A stretch of 64,000 bases of DNA, from assembly GCA_049578505.1 (NCBI GenBank), contig JBAUMC010000113.1, forward strand, positions 1 to 64,000. Reading direction: 5' to 3'. Shown here piece by piece: positions 16,391 through 25,824 of this stretch (its first letter is position 1; each line of letters starts with the position of its first letter). The DNA comes from JAGVPT01 sp049578505 (GTDB lineage Bacteria; Bacteroidota; Ignavibacteria; UBA10030; UBA8401). The notes beneath the pieces are model-generated. The model searched no databases. It was not told the DNA's origin and worked only from the letters and a program-made list of their open reading frames with translations. The translations under genes were made by a program, and so were the position numbers.

Positions 16391-16424
16391 AAAAAAGCCA
16401 ACCGTATGTCAAATACGATTGGCT
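16391..16424 (-). terminator. Intrinsic terminator, minus strand
   Basis: AGCCAACCGTAT (16396-16407) pairs with ATACGATTGGCT (16413-16424) with one mismatch. On the minus strand it is followed by a run of T (A run 16390-16396). It is placed to end the transcript of the 62-codon membrane gene 207 nt upstream. Confidence 0.7.
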
Positions 16425-16630
16425 TTCGTCCGTCCCTTCAGCCAACTCCTCCTTCCGATCCGGACTCAATCAGGATACTTATTCCTACAAGAGAATAAAC
16501 AAGAATTTTCGGGATAAAGTGCTTTGTCAAATATCGACGACTATTCCAAACTGAAAAATCGAGTTTATTGTCCCGGCATATTTGTGGGACACGAATGAAC
16601 GGGTAAAAGTTTAACGGCGGGAGAGAATAA

Positions 16631-16819
16631 TTAGGAGGCAAAAAGACGGAAAACAGCTCCGTAGATAAGCAAAGCAGCGGAAAGCAACCCCATCCAAATA
16701 TAAAACTCCCGGTTGCTGATCGGCTTTTCCTCTTCTTTTACAACCTGGTCTGTGGCAAACAATTCGCGGATCAACCAGAACATGAAAGGCTGTTCAATAT
16801 GATTTTTTTGAAGTATCAT
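16631..16819 (-). CDS. Small C-tail-anchored membrane protein (62 aa), unknown
   Basis: ATG at 16819 is preceded by a strong SD (AGGAG, 7 nt upstream), the best evidence that this short frame is real. The first 40 residues are amphipathic and charged (VKEEEKPISNREF). Residues 41-59 form one hydrophobic helix (WMGLLSAALLIYGAVFRLF), predicting a single-span membrane protein with a nearly C-terminal anchor. No family is recognised. It is monocistronic, with a minus-strand terminator downstream at 16391-16424. Confidence 0.55.
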   Translation of the reverse strand: MILQKNHIEQPFMFWLIRELFATDQVVKEEEKPISNREFYIWMGLLSAALLIYGAVFRLFAS

Positions 16820-16991
16820 GATTTCTCCTGCGTTACTGTTGCGACGCTGTTCTGTTTATTGAATGGTTCATAATACACTTTGCCGGTTAGCAGGAGATTA
16901 GACATACTTTAAGGAATTGTTAATTCTTTCAAAAAGGGAGCGATTAGCTCTATAACGACTTGAATCAGCAGCAAACTGCATCTATATTCAG

Positions 16992-19403
16992 ATGCACATT
17001 TGTCAAGAGTTAACACAAAAAAGGCGCGTGAATCTCAACTCCTACATACTCGAACAGGCCTTACGCCGGCTGCAATTACCGGAAGATTCCATCAAGCAAT
17101 TCCAGCTTGCGGGCAAACTAAGCGACGTTGAAGGAAGGGGATTTCCGAAAGAGCTCTTTTTGCTCAGCACGCCCGTCATCGTGCGCGGATTGCTGAACTT
17201 TGGGGTGCTGCAAATGCATCGCGACTGGCTCTTTCCATTCTGGGTCCACAAACAACTCGACCCGAAAAGTGCGAGCTATATTCCGCGGGCGCAGAATCCG
17301 CTCCTCGTCAACGTCACTCATCGCAACTGGACGATGGTGGGAACGTTGAACGGCTTTCATGAAGCAATTATCGATCCCCGCGGCCTTGCTACCCCCCTGC
17401 CCCGCGAATGGTCGATCGATACATGGCTGGTCGTCGATGACCGGGTATTTTTCCCCTCATTGTCGGCCGGCGGAGACCAGACAATCGAGACCATGTTTCC
17501 ATGCCTCACGACCCGATTCAACGTCGACGGTATTAGCCTGACACTCGAACATTTCGCTGCGCCGACAAATCATGCATTCGATGTTTTATTTTCTAAAACC
17601 TCGGTGACAAATAACAGCGGCAAGAAAAAGTCGGGTGCGCTTTGTATCGCCATCCGTCCGTTCAATCCGGAAGGAGTGGCCCCGATTTTTTCAGTCGATT
17701 TCAAATTGCCTCGCATTGCATCCGTAAACAAATCTACCGGTTTGGTCTTTGCTGAAACACCGGAACGAATCTTTTGCTCATCGCTTAAAAATGGCGACCT
17801 TGCACACGCCCTTAAACAACGGACGATGAATCTATTCGACGAGCCCTCCAGAACTTCCTCTCACTGCGAACGCGGACTTGCGCACGCCGTCGCGGGGTTT
17901 ATGTTTGACCTTGCACCGGGAGAGGAAAAACTCGTCCACTACAGTGCTGCGCTTGAGGGGGAACAGCCGATCCGGCGGCAGGGGACAAAACAAACATGGC
18001 GCGTCTCATTCGAGAAGCGGAAATCCGACCAGCAAATAAGATGGGAAAAAGAACTCTCGACCGGAGCGCAGTTTGAATTTGCGGACAAAAATTTGCAAAC
18101 ATTGTTCGAAGCGAGCCGTCTTGCGCTCCTGGAGTTAAACGACAACGATTTCATCTCCCCGGGACCGTTCCTTTACCACCATTTCTGGTACAGAGATGCA
18201 ACGCTGATGATTCGTGCACTCGACGTGCTCGGTTTTCATAAGCGGTCGAGACAAGTGATCGATGCATTCCCGGCGCGGCTCGCACAGGACGGGTTCTTCC
18301 GAGGCCCAGACGGCGAGTGGGATTCCAACGGTGCCGTTCTCTGGACGGTTCATCAGCATTTTCTGCTCAACAAGCAGCACCTCTGGCTGAAAAACTGGTA
18401 TCCCAATCTCAAACGTGCGGCTCAATGGATTGTGCGCAAACGAAAACAAACTGAGAACGGCTTAATACCGGCGAGCCTGAGTGCGGAACATCTCGGGACG
18501 GTCGATCAATATTACTGGGATACTTTTTGGTCTCTGGGCGGGCTCAAAGCGATGACCAATATTGCGGGAACGCTCAACCAGAAACTCGACGGACAATTTT
18601 TTGAAAAAGAAGTTCAGGAATTTGAAAAGGATATTCTTCATTCACTTCAGGAGGTGGAGCGGCGAATCGGCGAAAAGCTCATCCCGGCCACGGAACATCG
18701 CAACTTCGACGAGAGCGCCATCGGCTCGATCTCCAGTATATATCCTCTTGAACTGTTTGGTGATCGGATGCTTCATCTCACGAATACGCTGCGAAAGATC
18801 GAAACGGAATTCGTCGACGAAAAGGGTTTTCTTCATCCCATTATTCATTCAGGGTACAATCCGTACCTCACTCTCCAGATCGCACATTCATTCTTCATCC
18901 TCGGCGAAATCGACAAGGCGTGGGAAGTCGCCGAGACAATTTTTCGACAGGCAGCGCCTCCGTACTCGCTTCCCGAAGCTATTCATCCGCGCACCGGCGG
19001 CGGAACAATGGGAGATGGTCACCACGGATGGGCCGCAGCCGAGATCGTTCTTTTTCTCCGGAGCTGCATGGTTAAAGAGGAAAACGGCGTTATTTCACTC
19101 TTCAGAGGAAATAACAACAGATTAGTGCAAAAGGGGAAAAATGTGAAGGTGAAAGACTTGCCGACAACATTCGGCGATATTTCTTGTTCACTGACGTTCA
19201 CGGGGGAAACAACTGCAGTCGTGCACTTCGAAGGGAATTTCAGCGGCGAAACCATGCCGACAGCGATTGAGATCTATCTTCCGTTCGCCGTTAAGAACGC
19301 GGCGGCATCCTCTCCAAATCACATCTCGACGAAGACGGTTGACGGCGCAACCTCCCTCCTCCGATGTTCTCCGAAAGTCCGCACGTTGTTTCTTAAATTA
19401 TAG
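16992..19403 (+). CDS. Large six-hairpin (alpha/alpha-toroid) glycosidase-like protein
   Basis: 803 residues, no signal peptide, probably cytoplasmic. The N-terminal half (about 1-350) is beta-rich. The C-terminal half looks like an (alpha/alpha)6 toroid of the glucoamylase/debranching type: 'YHHFWYRDATLMIRALDVLGFHKRSRQVIDAF', 'DGEWDSNGAVLWTVHQHFLL', 'YYWDTFWSLGGLKAM' and 'HPRTGGGTMGDGHHGWAAAE'. Acidic residues in 'WYRDA' and 'DGEWDSNG' are candidate catalytic groups. I cannot assign a GH family. The ATG at 16992 has no SD; a GTG at 17028 is an alternative. Its last 85 nt overlap the converging HAD gene. It faces a GT4/phosphoesterase/HAD operon, which suggests a joint role in sugar-conjugate metabolism. 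Confidence 0.72.
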   Translation: MHICQELTQKRRVNLNSYILEQALRRLQLPEDSIKQFQLAGKLSDVEGRGFPKELFLLSTPVIVRGLLNFGVLQMHRDWLFPFWVHKQLDPKSASYIPRAQNPLLVNVTHRNWTMVGTLNGFHEAIIDPRGLATPLPREWSIDTWLVVDDRVFFPSLSAGGDQTIETMFPCLTTRFNVDGISLTLEHFAAPTNHAFDVLFSKTSVTNNSGKKKSGALCIAIRPFNPEGVAPIFSVDFKLPRIASVNKSTGLVFAETPERIFCSSLKNGDLAHALKQRTMNLFDEPSRTSSHCERGLAHAVAGFMFDLAPGEEKLVHYSAALEGEQPIRRQGTKQTWRVSFEKRKSDQQIRWEKELSTGAQFEFADKNLQTLFEASRLALLELNDNDFISPGPFLYHHFWYRDATLMIRALDVLGFHKRSRQVIDAFPARLAQDGFFRGPDGEWDSNGAVLWTVHQHFLLNKQHLWLKNWYPNLKRAAQWIVRKRKQTENGLIPASLSAEHLGTVDQYYWDTFWSLGGLKAMTNIAGTLNQKLDGQFFEKEVQEFEKDILHSLQEVERRIGEKLIPATEHRNFDESAIGSISSIYPLELFGDRMLHLTNTLRKIETEFVDEKGFLHPIIHSGYNPYLTLQIAHSFFILGEIDKAWEVAETIFRQAAPPYSLPEAIHPRTGGGTMGDGHHGWAAAEIVLFLRSCMVKEENGVISLFRGNNNRLVQKGKNVKVKDLPTTFGDISCSLTFTGETTAVVHFEGNFSGETMPTAIEIYLPFAVKNAAASSPNHISTKTVDGATSLLRCSPKVRTLFLKL

Positions 19404-20164
19404 TTCTTCGGGCGTTGAACAAAGCAAAACCGTTGCGGTTGGCGGATGCGTTCTTTCACGGCTTTAAATTCCGAACGATTTGTTCCTACCCACAATGAAA
19501 GCCCTATCGGATCGGTCAATCCAAGCAGTGGTGCATCAATCAGGCTGTCGGTTGCAGTGATGAGGGGGGAAACGCTTCCTACATATTTACGGTAAACCTC
19601 CACCTTACCGGTGGAAATAGGAAACGGCCTGACAAGCGTTGCAGAGAGGAAATTGTTCGTTGCTTTTGTTTCAATGCCAAACGAACATTCGGGAGGAATG
19701 CCGAAAAATTCTTCCGCAGCAACGCGGACAGAGATTTGATTGCTCGACGAAACAATATAGATCTTGTACCGGAGCTTCTGAAGCAACGAGATGAGTTTCC
19801 TTATACCCGGATGCGGTTTCGGAACGGCTATCTGCGCGGTTCCGAATTCGATAAAGGAATCAGACTGTTTCATAACCTTCGCTGTTGCTTTTTCGACTTC
19901 GCGGACTGTAAGGCCCGCCATGGATTCAACCACAAGCCGATAGGCAGCCGTCACGTCGCAGCGAAGAAATGATTGATACTCCTCCCAAGTACATTTCAGC
20001 GGCGCACCATCCGCCAGCAAATGCGCAAAAACGGCTTCACCGATGTCGCCGATGAGCAGCGTATTATCGAGGTCAAAAACGGCAATTTTCTCCGGCTTCG
20101 AGCCAAGCGTTTTCAGCCGGCCTTCCAGCAATTCAACCTGATATTTAAGGTGGACAGGAACCAT
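19319..20164 (-). CDS. HAD-superfamily (PSPase-like, type IB) phosphatase
   Basis: 281 residues. Motif I 'FDLDNT' with the nucleophile and general acid Asp pair (30 and 32), motif II Ser in 'IYIVSSSNQ', and late motifs 'STGKVEVYRKYVG' (Lys) and 'TATDSLIDAPLL' (Asp) are in the right order for a phosphoserine-phosphatase-like HAD with a C1 helical cap. It starts 3 nt after the metallophosphoesterase stop, so cotranscription is certain-looking. The last 40 residues are basic and encoded antisense to the end of the glycosidase gene; they lie beyond the catalytic core and may be an acquired tail. Substrate unknown; a sugar or polyol phosphate is plausible from context. Confidence 0.82.
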   Translation of the reverse strand: MVPVHLKYQVELLEGRLKTLGSKPEKIAVFDLDNTLLIGDIGEAVFAHLLADGAPLKCTWEEYQSFLRCDVTAAYRLVVESMAGLTVREVEKATAKVMKQSDSFIEFGTAQIAVPKPHPGIRKLISLLQKLRYKIYIVSSSNQISVRVAAEEFFGIPPECSFGIETKATNNFLSATLVRPFPISTGKVEVYRKYVGSVSPLITATDSLIDAPLLGLTDPIGLSLWVGTNRSEFKAVKERIRQPQRFCFVQRPKNYNLRNNVRTFGEHRRREVAPSTVFVEM

Positions 20165-20167
20165 AGG

Positions 20168-21163
20168 CTACGAAAGTTGCGCGGCGTGTGGAAGAGGCTC
20201 CACCGACCTGAAGTGGTGAAACGACAACGCCGTCGATGGAGTTTGAAACGGGATCGGCAGTGTGTTGATTTCAACGCTGGTTTTTCCAGCGGCGTACGTC
20301 AGGCGATTGTACTTGAGCATGCTCACCGGGTCGTCACATACAGCACCAGCGCCGTTGGCCAGGCGCACTCCATGTTGTTCATACAACTCGTTGCGGTGGA
20401 CATGTCCGTGCATCACTATCTGGACACCGAGAGCCGCGAAGAGCCTCAGAGTTTTGCGGCGCCTTTTCATCCTCATCGTTTTCGATTCGATTTTCTGCCA
20501 AAGACTACTTTCAGTGGAAGCATCGTTCAAATCGTTGAAATGATGATGAATTGCAATAAGCGGTAATCTTCCCCCGAACTCTTCGCTTCCGTGCAATTGT
20601 GCAAGCGCAGCAACCTGTTCGTCGCTCAACATCCCGTTTGAGCCGAGCGGATTATCCCACAATGACCAGGGAAGGATTGAGTTTAACCCAATGATCGCGT
20701 AGGGACCTACTTCTTTCACAAACGGAAAGAGACTCCCGCTGCGCAATTGCCGTACATCTAAAAACGTTTCTGCGAACGCTTCTTCAAAAAGTGCAAGCCT
20801 CCTGTGGTAATCAATTGTGCGAATGTACCGGGGAAAACTGAGCACGTCCACGGCCCTGTGCGGCCCTCCGAACACGTCATGGTTTCCCGGAACGATGGTG
20901 AGCTTCTTGCTGTCCATTAAGCCGAAAGTTGTGAGAATCGTCCTGGCTAAATAATAGTCGTCGGGGTCGCCGGTGCTGACGATGTCCCCTGTAATGACAA
21001 GATGGTCGCAGCCGTGGTCAAGAATTGACCGGAGTAGAATTTTAAATGATTTAATGTGTTCGCGGTAATATTGTCTGCTGAGATGGGGGTCGGAAAGATG
21101 GGCGATGGTAAATGAGGTGCCCGCCGGTCTCGTGTCTACCAACGAGCTTTCATTGTGGATCAC
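20168..21163 (-). CDS. Calcineurin-like metallophosphoesterase
   Basis: 331 residues from GTG 21163. The frame extends to 21334, but that would overlap the upstream glycosyltransferase by 152 nt with unconserved-looking sequence, so the start just after its stop is preferred. Dimetal motifs are complete: 'HLSDPHL' (D, H), 'VITGDIV' (GD), 'VPGNHDVF' (GNHD), 'IAIHHHFND' (H) and 'VMHGHVHRNE' (GHxH). Family members cleave phosphodi- or monoesters, including UDP-2,3-diacylglucosamine and cyclic nucleotides. It is the middle gene of a GT4-MPE-HAD operon. Confidence 0.8.
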   Translation of the reverse strand: MIHNESSLVDTRPAGTSFTIAHLSDPHLSRQYYREHIKSFKILLRSILDHGCDHLVITGDIVSTGDPDDYYLARTILTTFGLMDSKKLTIVPGNHDVFGGPHRAVDVLSFPRYIRTIDYHRRLALFEEAFAETFLDVRQLRSGSLFPFVKEVGPYAIIGLNSILPWSLWDNPLGSNGMLSDEQVAALAQLHGSEEFGGRLPLIAIHHHFNDLNDASTESSLWQKIESKTMRMKRRRKTLRLFAALGVQIVMHGHVHRNELYEQHGVRLANGAGAVCDDPVSMLKYNRLTYAAGKTSVEINTLPIPFQTPSTALSFHHFRSVEPLPHAAQLS

Positions 21164-21182
21164 GTGCCCGGCGAAAGGTGTC

Positions 21183-22325
21183 TCAGGCTGCGCGCGGGAA
21201 GCGTCGGAGACGGAACTCCTCGATAACTTCTTTGTAGCTCTCAAAAAGCTGGTCGAGAATTCGTTCCCATCGAAACTCTTGTGCACGAGCGAGTGCATGG
21301 TCTGCGATGACCTTTCTGTGATTAGCATTGTCAAGAAGCCATTCTACTTTTTTCGTAAGATCGGAGCTGTTCAATGGTTCTGCGAACAAACCGGAACTCC
21401 CTTCCCGGATGATCTCTACTGCTCCTCCGACCTTTGCTGCTACGGGGGCCAGTCCGGAGGCCATCGCCTCGAGCGTCACAAGACCAAATGTTTCGGTCGT
21501 TGAAGGAAAAACGAAAATATCAGCCGACGCGAAGCTTTCCGAGAGTGTTTTTCCCGATTGGTACCCGAGGAAATGTGCGCCCGGCATCATTGCTTGTAGC
21601 TCCTGCCTTGCATGGCCGTCGCCTACAATTACCATTTCGAAATCGCTGCGTTTCGAGCGAAGTTCAGCATATGTTTGTGCAAGTATCTTCAAATCTTTTT
21701 CCCACACAAGCCTGCTGACGAACAAAATGATCGGCTTCTCTCCTCTGCCGAACCTCTGCCGCCATTCGTTCGAGCGATACAATGGATTGAACATTGCCGT
21801 GTCGACTCCGTTCGGAAGATACTCAAGCCTCTCAACGCCGTGTTCGCGAAGCTCCTGTAGAATCGGTGTCGTCGGTACCAATGTGCGGTCGACGTTATTA
21901 TAGAGCCGGCGCAACAAACGCCATGCAAGGTCTTCAAGGCTGGTAAGATTATAGTATCGCGGGTATGTCGGAAAGTGAGTATGGTACGTTGCAATAACCG
22001 GAATTCCGAAATGTCGTGCATATCTTACCGCCGCAAAACCAAGTGTGCAAGGACTGTTGATATGCAGAATATCAGGCTGGAATTCCTGCAAATACTTAGC
22101 AAACGATTGGTACCCTGGGAGCGCTATGCGATAATTTTTTTGGAGCGGGAGGACAACTGACGGCACACTGTACACCGGAATTCGCGATCCGCCGGTAGGA
22201 GGTGCCGATGTGATCGCGATTGCTTGGTGCCCTCGTTCAACAACTCCGTCCACCATTTTGTAAACGCAGCGCGTGACTCCATCCTGGCCTACCTTCAGGC
22301 TTGCGTTGAAATATGCAATTTTCAT
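21183..22325 (-). CDS. GT4-family glycosyltransferase (GT-B fold)
   Basis: 380 residues, retaining GT-B fold. The N-terminal domain has 'KVGQDGVTRCVYKMVDGVVERGHQ' and 'HINSPCTLGFAA', with 'YHTHFPTYPRYY' at the acceptor site. The C-terminal donor domain has 'ILFVSRLVWEKDLKIL', 'VIVGDGHARQEL' and the EX7E motif 'ETFGLVTLE'. It resembles GDP-mannose-dependent alpha-mannosyltransferases such as MgtA and PimB, which use lipid acceptors. A strong SD (AAGGAG) precedes the ATG. It leads the operon with the phosphoesterase and HAD genes. Confidence 0.85.
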   Translation of the reverse strand: MKIAYFNASLKVGQDGVTRCVYKMVDGVVERGHQAIAITSAPPTGGSRIPVYSVPSVVLPLQKNYRIALPGYQSFAKYLQEFQPDILHINSPCTLGFAAVRYARHFGIPVIATYHTHFPTYPRYYNLTSLEDLAWRLLRRLYNNVDRTLVPTTPILQELREHGVERLEYLPNGVDTAMFNPLYRSNEWRQRFGRGEKPIILFVSRLVWEKDLKILAQTYAELRSKRSDFEMVIVGDGHARQELQAMMPGAHFLGYQSGKTLSESFASADIFVFPSTTETFGLVTLEAMASGLAPVAAKVGGAVEIIREGSSGLFAEPLNSSDLTKKVEWLLDNANHRKVIADHALARAQEFRWERILDQLFESYKEVIEEFRLRRFPRAA

Positions 22326-22525
22326 AATCGTCTCCTTACTATCTCTTTTTACGTGGCTATATAGTAGGAAGTTGCCGTTATCTAAGTGTTATCCCCCCAT
22401 TAAATAATGGTAAAAAAAGGCCTTCGCTAAAGTACTGCATGAAATGAATTGTGCAAGTTGCAATTTGATAGAACCCCTTGCTTCGCGACTCTTCTCAGAT
22501 TATATTTCCCTTAAAAAATGGGCCT

Positions 22526-23908
22526 ATGAAATCTTCGAAACAATTGTCACTCTCTGAACGTCTGTGGGCCTCTGAGAGTGATTGGGAAGCGCGCTGGGAA
22601 GAATTCGGGGAAGACGAAACAATGCAGGTCGATCCAGAGCTGGTTGCTAAGGTCGCTGATGAATTCTCCGAACGGATGAAAAGTAATTATCCGTTCTTTC
22701 ATCGTCGTTATGCCGGGCAAATGTTAAAGCCACCGCATCCTATCGCGGCGGCGGTGTATCAGATGACGATGAAAATCAATCCTAACAATCACGCGCTGGA
22801 CGGCGGGCCGGTGACGGGCAAGATGGAAGTTGAGGCTGTCGCAGACCTCGCACATATGTTTGGATACAGAAACCATCTGGGCCACCTTACAAGCAGCGGC
22901 ACAATTGCAAACCTTGAAGCTCTTTGGATTGCACGGTCGCTCCGACCGAAGTCGGCGATTGCGTTTTCGACATCGGCCCATTACACCCACAGGCGGATGT
23001 GCGAAGTTATCGGAGTCGAGGGGACGGAAATTCCGACCGATGATTTTGGAAGAATGGATTGCGGCGCACTTGAAAAAGCACTCAAGGCGGGAAAAGTCGG
23101 AATGGTGGTGGCGACGGTCGGCACGACTTCTCTCGGAGCGATTGACCCCTTAGAACAAATTATTCCTCTCTGCCGGCAATATAACGTTCGCGTACATGCG
23201 GACGCGGCGTACGGCGGATTCTTTATGCTCCTTGCACAACAAAAGCATCCGATCATCAATCCCGCATCATATCTCCATTTGTCCGAGTGCGATAGCATCG
23301 TCGTCGACCCTCACAAACATGGTTTGCAGCCGTACGGATGCGGGTGCATACTTTTTGGAGATCCATCAGTCGGAAAATTCTACAAACATAATTCGCCTTA
23401 CACCTACTTCACCTCGAAAGATTTACATCTGGGCGAAATCAGCCTCGAATGCTCGCGTCCGGGAGCAGCGGCAGCGGCGCTCTGGTTTACATTGAAATGT
23501 ATTCCGTTGCAGCCCGACAAAGGACTTGGAGCAATATTGACAAAAACGAGGCGCTCCGCGCTCGAATTCTCGAAACTGATTGCGTCGAGCAGAGTATTAC
23601 GTGAGTTCGTTAAGCCGGAACTTGATATCGCAACCTACTTTTCAAATACCGAGCCGTTGACAGACACTCTCATAAGCCAGCGATCGGAAAAAATATTTTC
23701 GGACGCGATGCACCGTTCTACTAATCCGTTATTTCTCGCGCTTCTCCAAGTTGATTCGAAAAATGTGAGGGGGCTTCACCCGAACATTAGCCTCGATCAT
23801 GAAATGATGACAATACTCCGGAGTGCGTTGATGAAACCGGAACATCTCGCCTTTGTTCCACAATTAGTGCGGGAATTGGAAATATTGGCTGGCGATGAAA
23901 CGAAGTAA
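22526..23908 (+). CDS. PLP-dependent group II amino-acid decarboxylase
   Basis: 460 residues from ATG 22526 (a TTG at 22478 would add 16 unlikely residues). Type I PLP fold: 'HLTSSGTIANLEALWIAR' binds phosphate, 'HADAAYGG' holds the cofactor Asp, and Lys264 in 'VVDPHKHG' forms the Schiff base. 'VVATVGTTSLGAIDP' is the group II decarboxylase signature shared by glutamate, tyrosine, aspartate and diaminobutyrate decarboxylases. The substrate cannot be read from the sequence. It is divergent from the glycosyltransferase operon across about 200 nt and convergent with aroB. Confidence 0.85.
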   Translation: MKSSKQLSLSERLWASESDWEARWEEFGEDETMQVDPELVAKVADEFSERMKSNYPFFHRRYAGQMLKPPHPIAAAVYQMTMKINPNNHALDGGPVTGKMEVEAVADLAHMFGYRNHLGHLTSSGTIANLEALWIARSLRPKSAIAFSTSAHYTHRRMCEVIGVEGTEIPTDDFGRMDCGALEKALKAGKVGMVVATVGTTSLGAIDPLEQIIPLCRQYNVRVHADAAYGGFFMLLAQQKHPIINPASYLHLSECDSIVVDPHKHGLQPYGCGCILFGDPSVGKFYKHNSPYTYFTSKDLHLGEISLECSRPGAAAAALWFTLKCIPLQPDKGLGAILTKTRRSALEFSKLIASSRVLREFVKPELDIATYFSNTEPLTDTLISQRSEKIFSDAMHRSTNPLFLALLQVDSKNVRGLHPNISLDHEMMTILRSALMKPEHLAFVPQLVRELEILAGDETK

Positions 23909-23977
23909 CTGGGAAGAATCCATTTTAATCTGCAATCTGCGCTGAAATCTGAGCCATCGGAGTACTTACGAGGGTTT

Positions 23978-25096
23978 TCATGAGGCCAAAAATCCTTGAA
24001 GATAGGAGAGGGAGTCGAGGATAATCTTCTCGCCGACTGGCATCGGCAATGTCACTTTTCCGATTGAAGTCGGAAGCACGAGCCTGATTTTTCCATCGTG
24101 AACTTTCTTGTCAACGCGCATCGTCGCGAGAAGTCTTGACGGTGTGAATTTAATATCGCGCAAAGACGGAAGTGGAAATAAGAGAACAGCGCTCTCGATT
24201 CGTCCGGCGTTTCGCGGAGTAATCAATCCAAGGCGGAGAGCGACAAACGTTTCGGCAACCATCCCCATGAGGATTGCTTCTCCATGTTTAAGCAGGCGAT
24301 AGCCGCCGGCATGTTCCAGAGCATGTCCGACCGTGTGCCCGAAATTCAGGATTGAGCGGAGGCTTTTTTCGCGTTCATCCCGTGAGACCACGTACGCTTT
24401 CATCCTGCAGCATTCCGCAATGATCCGGGTAAGGTCCTCGCTCTTTTTTGATCTGATGCGATCGAAATTTTTAACCACGTACGAAAAGAACCTTTTGTTC
24501 ATTATAATGCCGTATTTGAGCACCTCGCCAAGGCCGCATATGAGTTCCCGTTCCGGAAGAGTTTGGAGGGTCGCAATATCCGCGGCTACAAAAACCGGCT
24601 GATAAAATGTCCCAACCATGTTTTTCCCGAGCGCGTGGTTGACACCTACTTTCCCTCCTACAGAAGAGTCGACTTCAGCAAGGAGAGTGGTCGGAACCTG
24701 CACAAAATGCACTCCCCGCTGATATGTTGAAGCGATAAAACCTGCGAGATCGCCCACAACTCCGCCGCCCAACGCGACGATTGACGATTGACGTTCCACA
24801 TTCCATCGAAGCAATTGGGAGTATATCGCATCCGCTCTGCGGAGGCTTTTTTGCACTTCGCCTGCGGGAATAACGATCGGATGTAGTGTAAATCCGGATA
24901 CGTCGAGCCCCTTCATCACCGTCTTCAAATAGAGCCCAGCAACCTTACTGTCTGTAATGATAACAACCGTCTTCGGCAAGCGGTGGCGCTGAAAAAGAGA
25001 ACCGAGCGATGAGAGGATCCCGGCCCCGAGATAAATGGGATAGCTGCGTTTGCCAAGCGGAACACGGATGGTGTGATGGATGAAATTATTCTTCAA
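23978..25096 (-). CDS. aroB: 3-dehydroquinate synthase
   Basis: Second step of the shikimate pathway: NAD- and metal-dependent cyclisation of DAHP to 3-dehydroquinate. 372 residues, normal length. Conserved segments: 'ALGGGVVGDLAGFIASTYQRGV', 'VPTTLLAEVDSSVGGKVGVNH' with catalytic Lys and Asn, 'GLGEVLKYGII', 'LNFGHTVGHALEHAGGY' with Zn-ligand His, and 'HGEAILMGMVAE'. Its start overlaps the aroK stop by 11 nt, so the pair is translationally linked. Confidence 0.96.
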   Translation of the reverse strand: MKNNFIHHTIRVPLGKRSYPIYLGAGILSSLGSLFQRHRLPKTVVIITDSKVAGLYLKTVMKGLDVSGFTLHPIVIPAGEVQKSLRRADAIYSQLLRWNVERQSSIVALGGGVVGDLAGFIASTYQRGVHFVQVPTTLLAEVDSSVGGKVGVNHALGKNMVGTFYQPVFVAADIATLQTLPERELICGLGEVLKYGIIMNKRFFSYVVKNFDRIRSKKSEDLTRIIAECCRMKAYVVSRDEREKSLRSILNFGHTVGHALEHAGGYRLLKHGEAILMGMVAETFVALRLGLITPRNAGRIESAVLLFPLPSLRDIKFTPSRLLATMRVDKKVHDGKIRLVLPTSIGKVTLPMPVGEKIILDSLSYLQGFLAS

Positions 25097-25691
25097 TGTG
25101 ATGGCGCAACATTTTTACAAGTTCGTCAATTGTGTTTCCGATCTTTTTGTCATCGGTATGGATAATGATATGCGCTTGTTCGTAATAGCCTTTCCTTTTT
25201 GTCAAGAGCTCATCGATGCGAAGCTGCAATTGTTCCGCATCCATCAGCTCGCCATCGGCCGTGCGGAGCATCGGCCGGTCGCTTTTCGTTCGAAGACGCT
25301 TATAGATAAACTCGGATTCGGCTTTAAGGTAGACGAGAACACCCGATTCTTTGACAAGGTCCAGCGACTCCTGGTCGGTGATGGTTCCCCCGCCGAGCGA
25401 AATCACCGAACGCGGCGTGCCGGAAACCTCCGTGAGAAATGCACGTTCCATTTTCCGGAACGCTCTCTCACCTTCTTGCTTGAAAATATCGCCGATCTTC
25501 CGTTTCTCCTTTTGTTCGATGAACATATCCAGGTCGACGAAATCGTATCCTATGGTATTTGCAAGAATCGGTCCGATGGTACTCTTCCCGCTCCCCATAA
25601 ACCCGGTTAAAAAAATTATGTATTTCCTGTGATTGCCGTCCATGCGAACGTCGGTATTGTCAGATGCGGTATGATAAGATGCAGACAACAT
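25086..25691 (-). CDS. aroK: Shikimate kinase
   Basis: Phosphorylates shikimate at O3 using ATP. P-loop 'GFMGSGKST', shikimate-binding 'DLDMFIEQKE' with the conserved Asp, 'FRKMERAFL', 'VISLGGGTI' (GGG) and the lid 'KSDRPML'. 201 residues from the longest ATG; a second ATG at 25643 (MDGNHRKY) gives 185 residues, closer to the usual length, and neither has a clear SD. First gene of the aroK-aroB pair. Confidence 0.93.
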   Translation of the reverse strand: MLSASYHTASDNTDVRMDGNHRKYIIFLTGFMGSGKSTIGPILANTIGYDFVDLDMFIEQKEKRKIGDIFKQEGERAFRKMERAFLTEVSGTPRSVISLGGGTITDQESLDLVKESGVLVYLKAESEFIYKRLRTKSDRPMLRTADGELMDAEQLQLRIDELLTKRKGYYEQAHIIIHTDDKKIGNTIDELVKMLRHHIEE

Positions 25692-25824
25692 AAGGATTAG
25701 TCAAGTGCTTCGCGATAATAAATCTCTGATCGTACGGAAGATTCTGAGTGATCAGCCTTGTTCAAGATGGATATAACATGAATAACACTCGTTCGATAGA
25801 CTATTCTACCGGAGAATATACCAA

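Noticed and set aside
16438..16641. Minus-strand frame of 67 codons with a hydrophobic end
   Set aside because: TTG start overlapping the end of the 62-codon gene, ending close to its terminator, and no family; the other frame has the strong SD.
21164..21334. N-terminal extension of the metallophosphoesterase
   Set aside because: It would overlap the glycosyltransferase by 152 nt, and the extra residues do not belong to the phosphoesterase fold.
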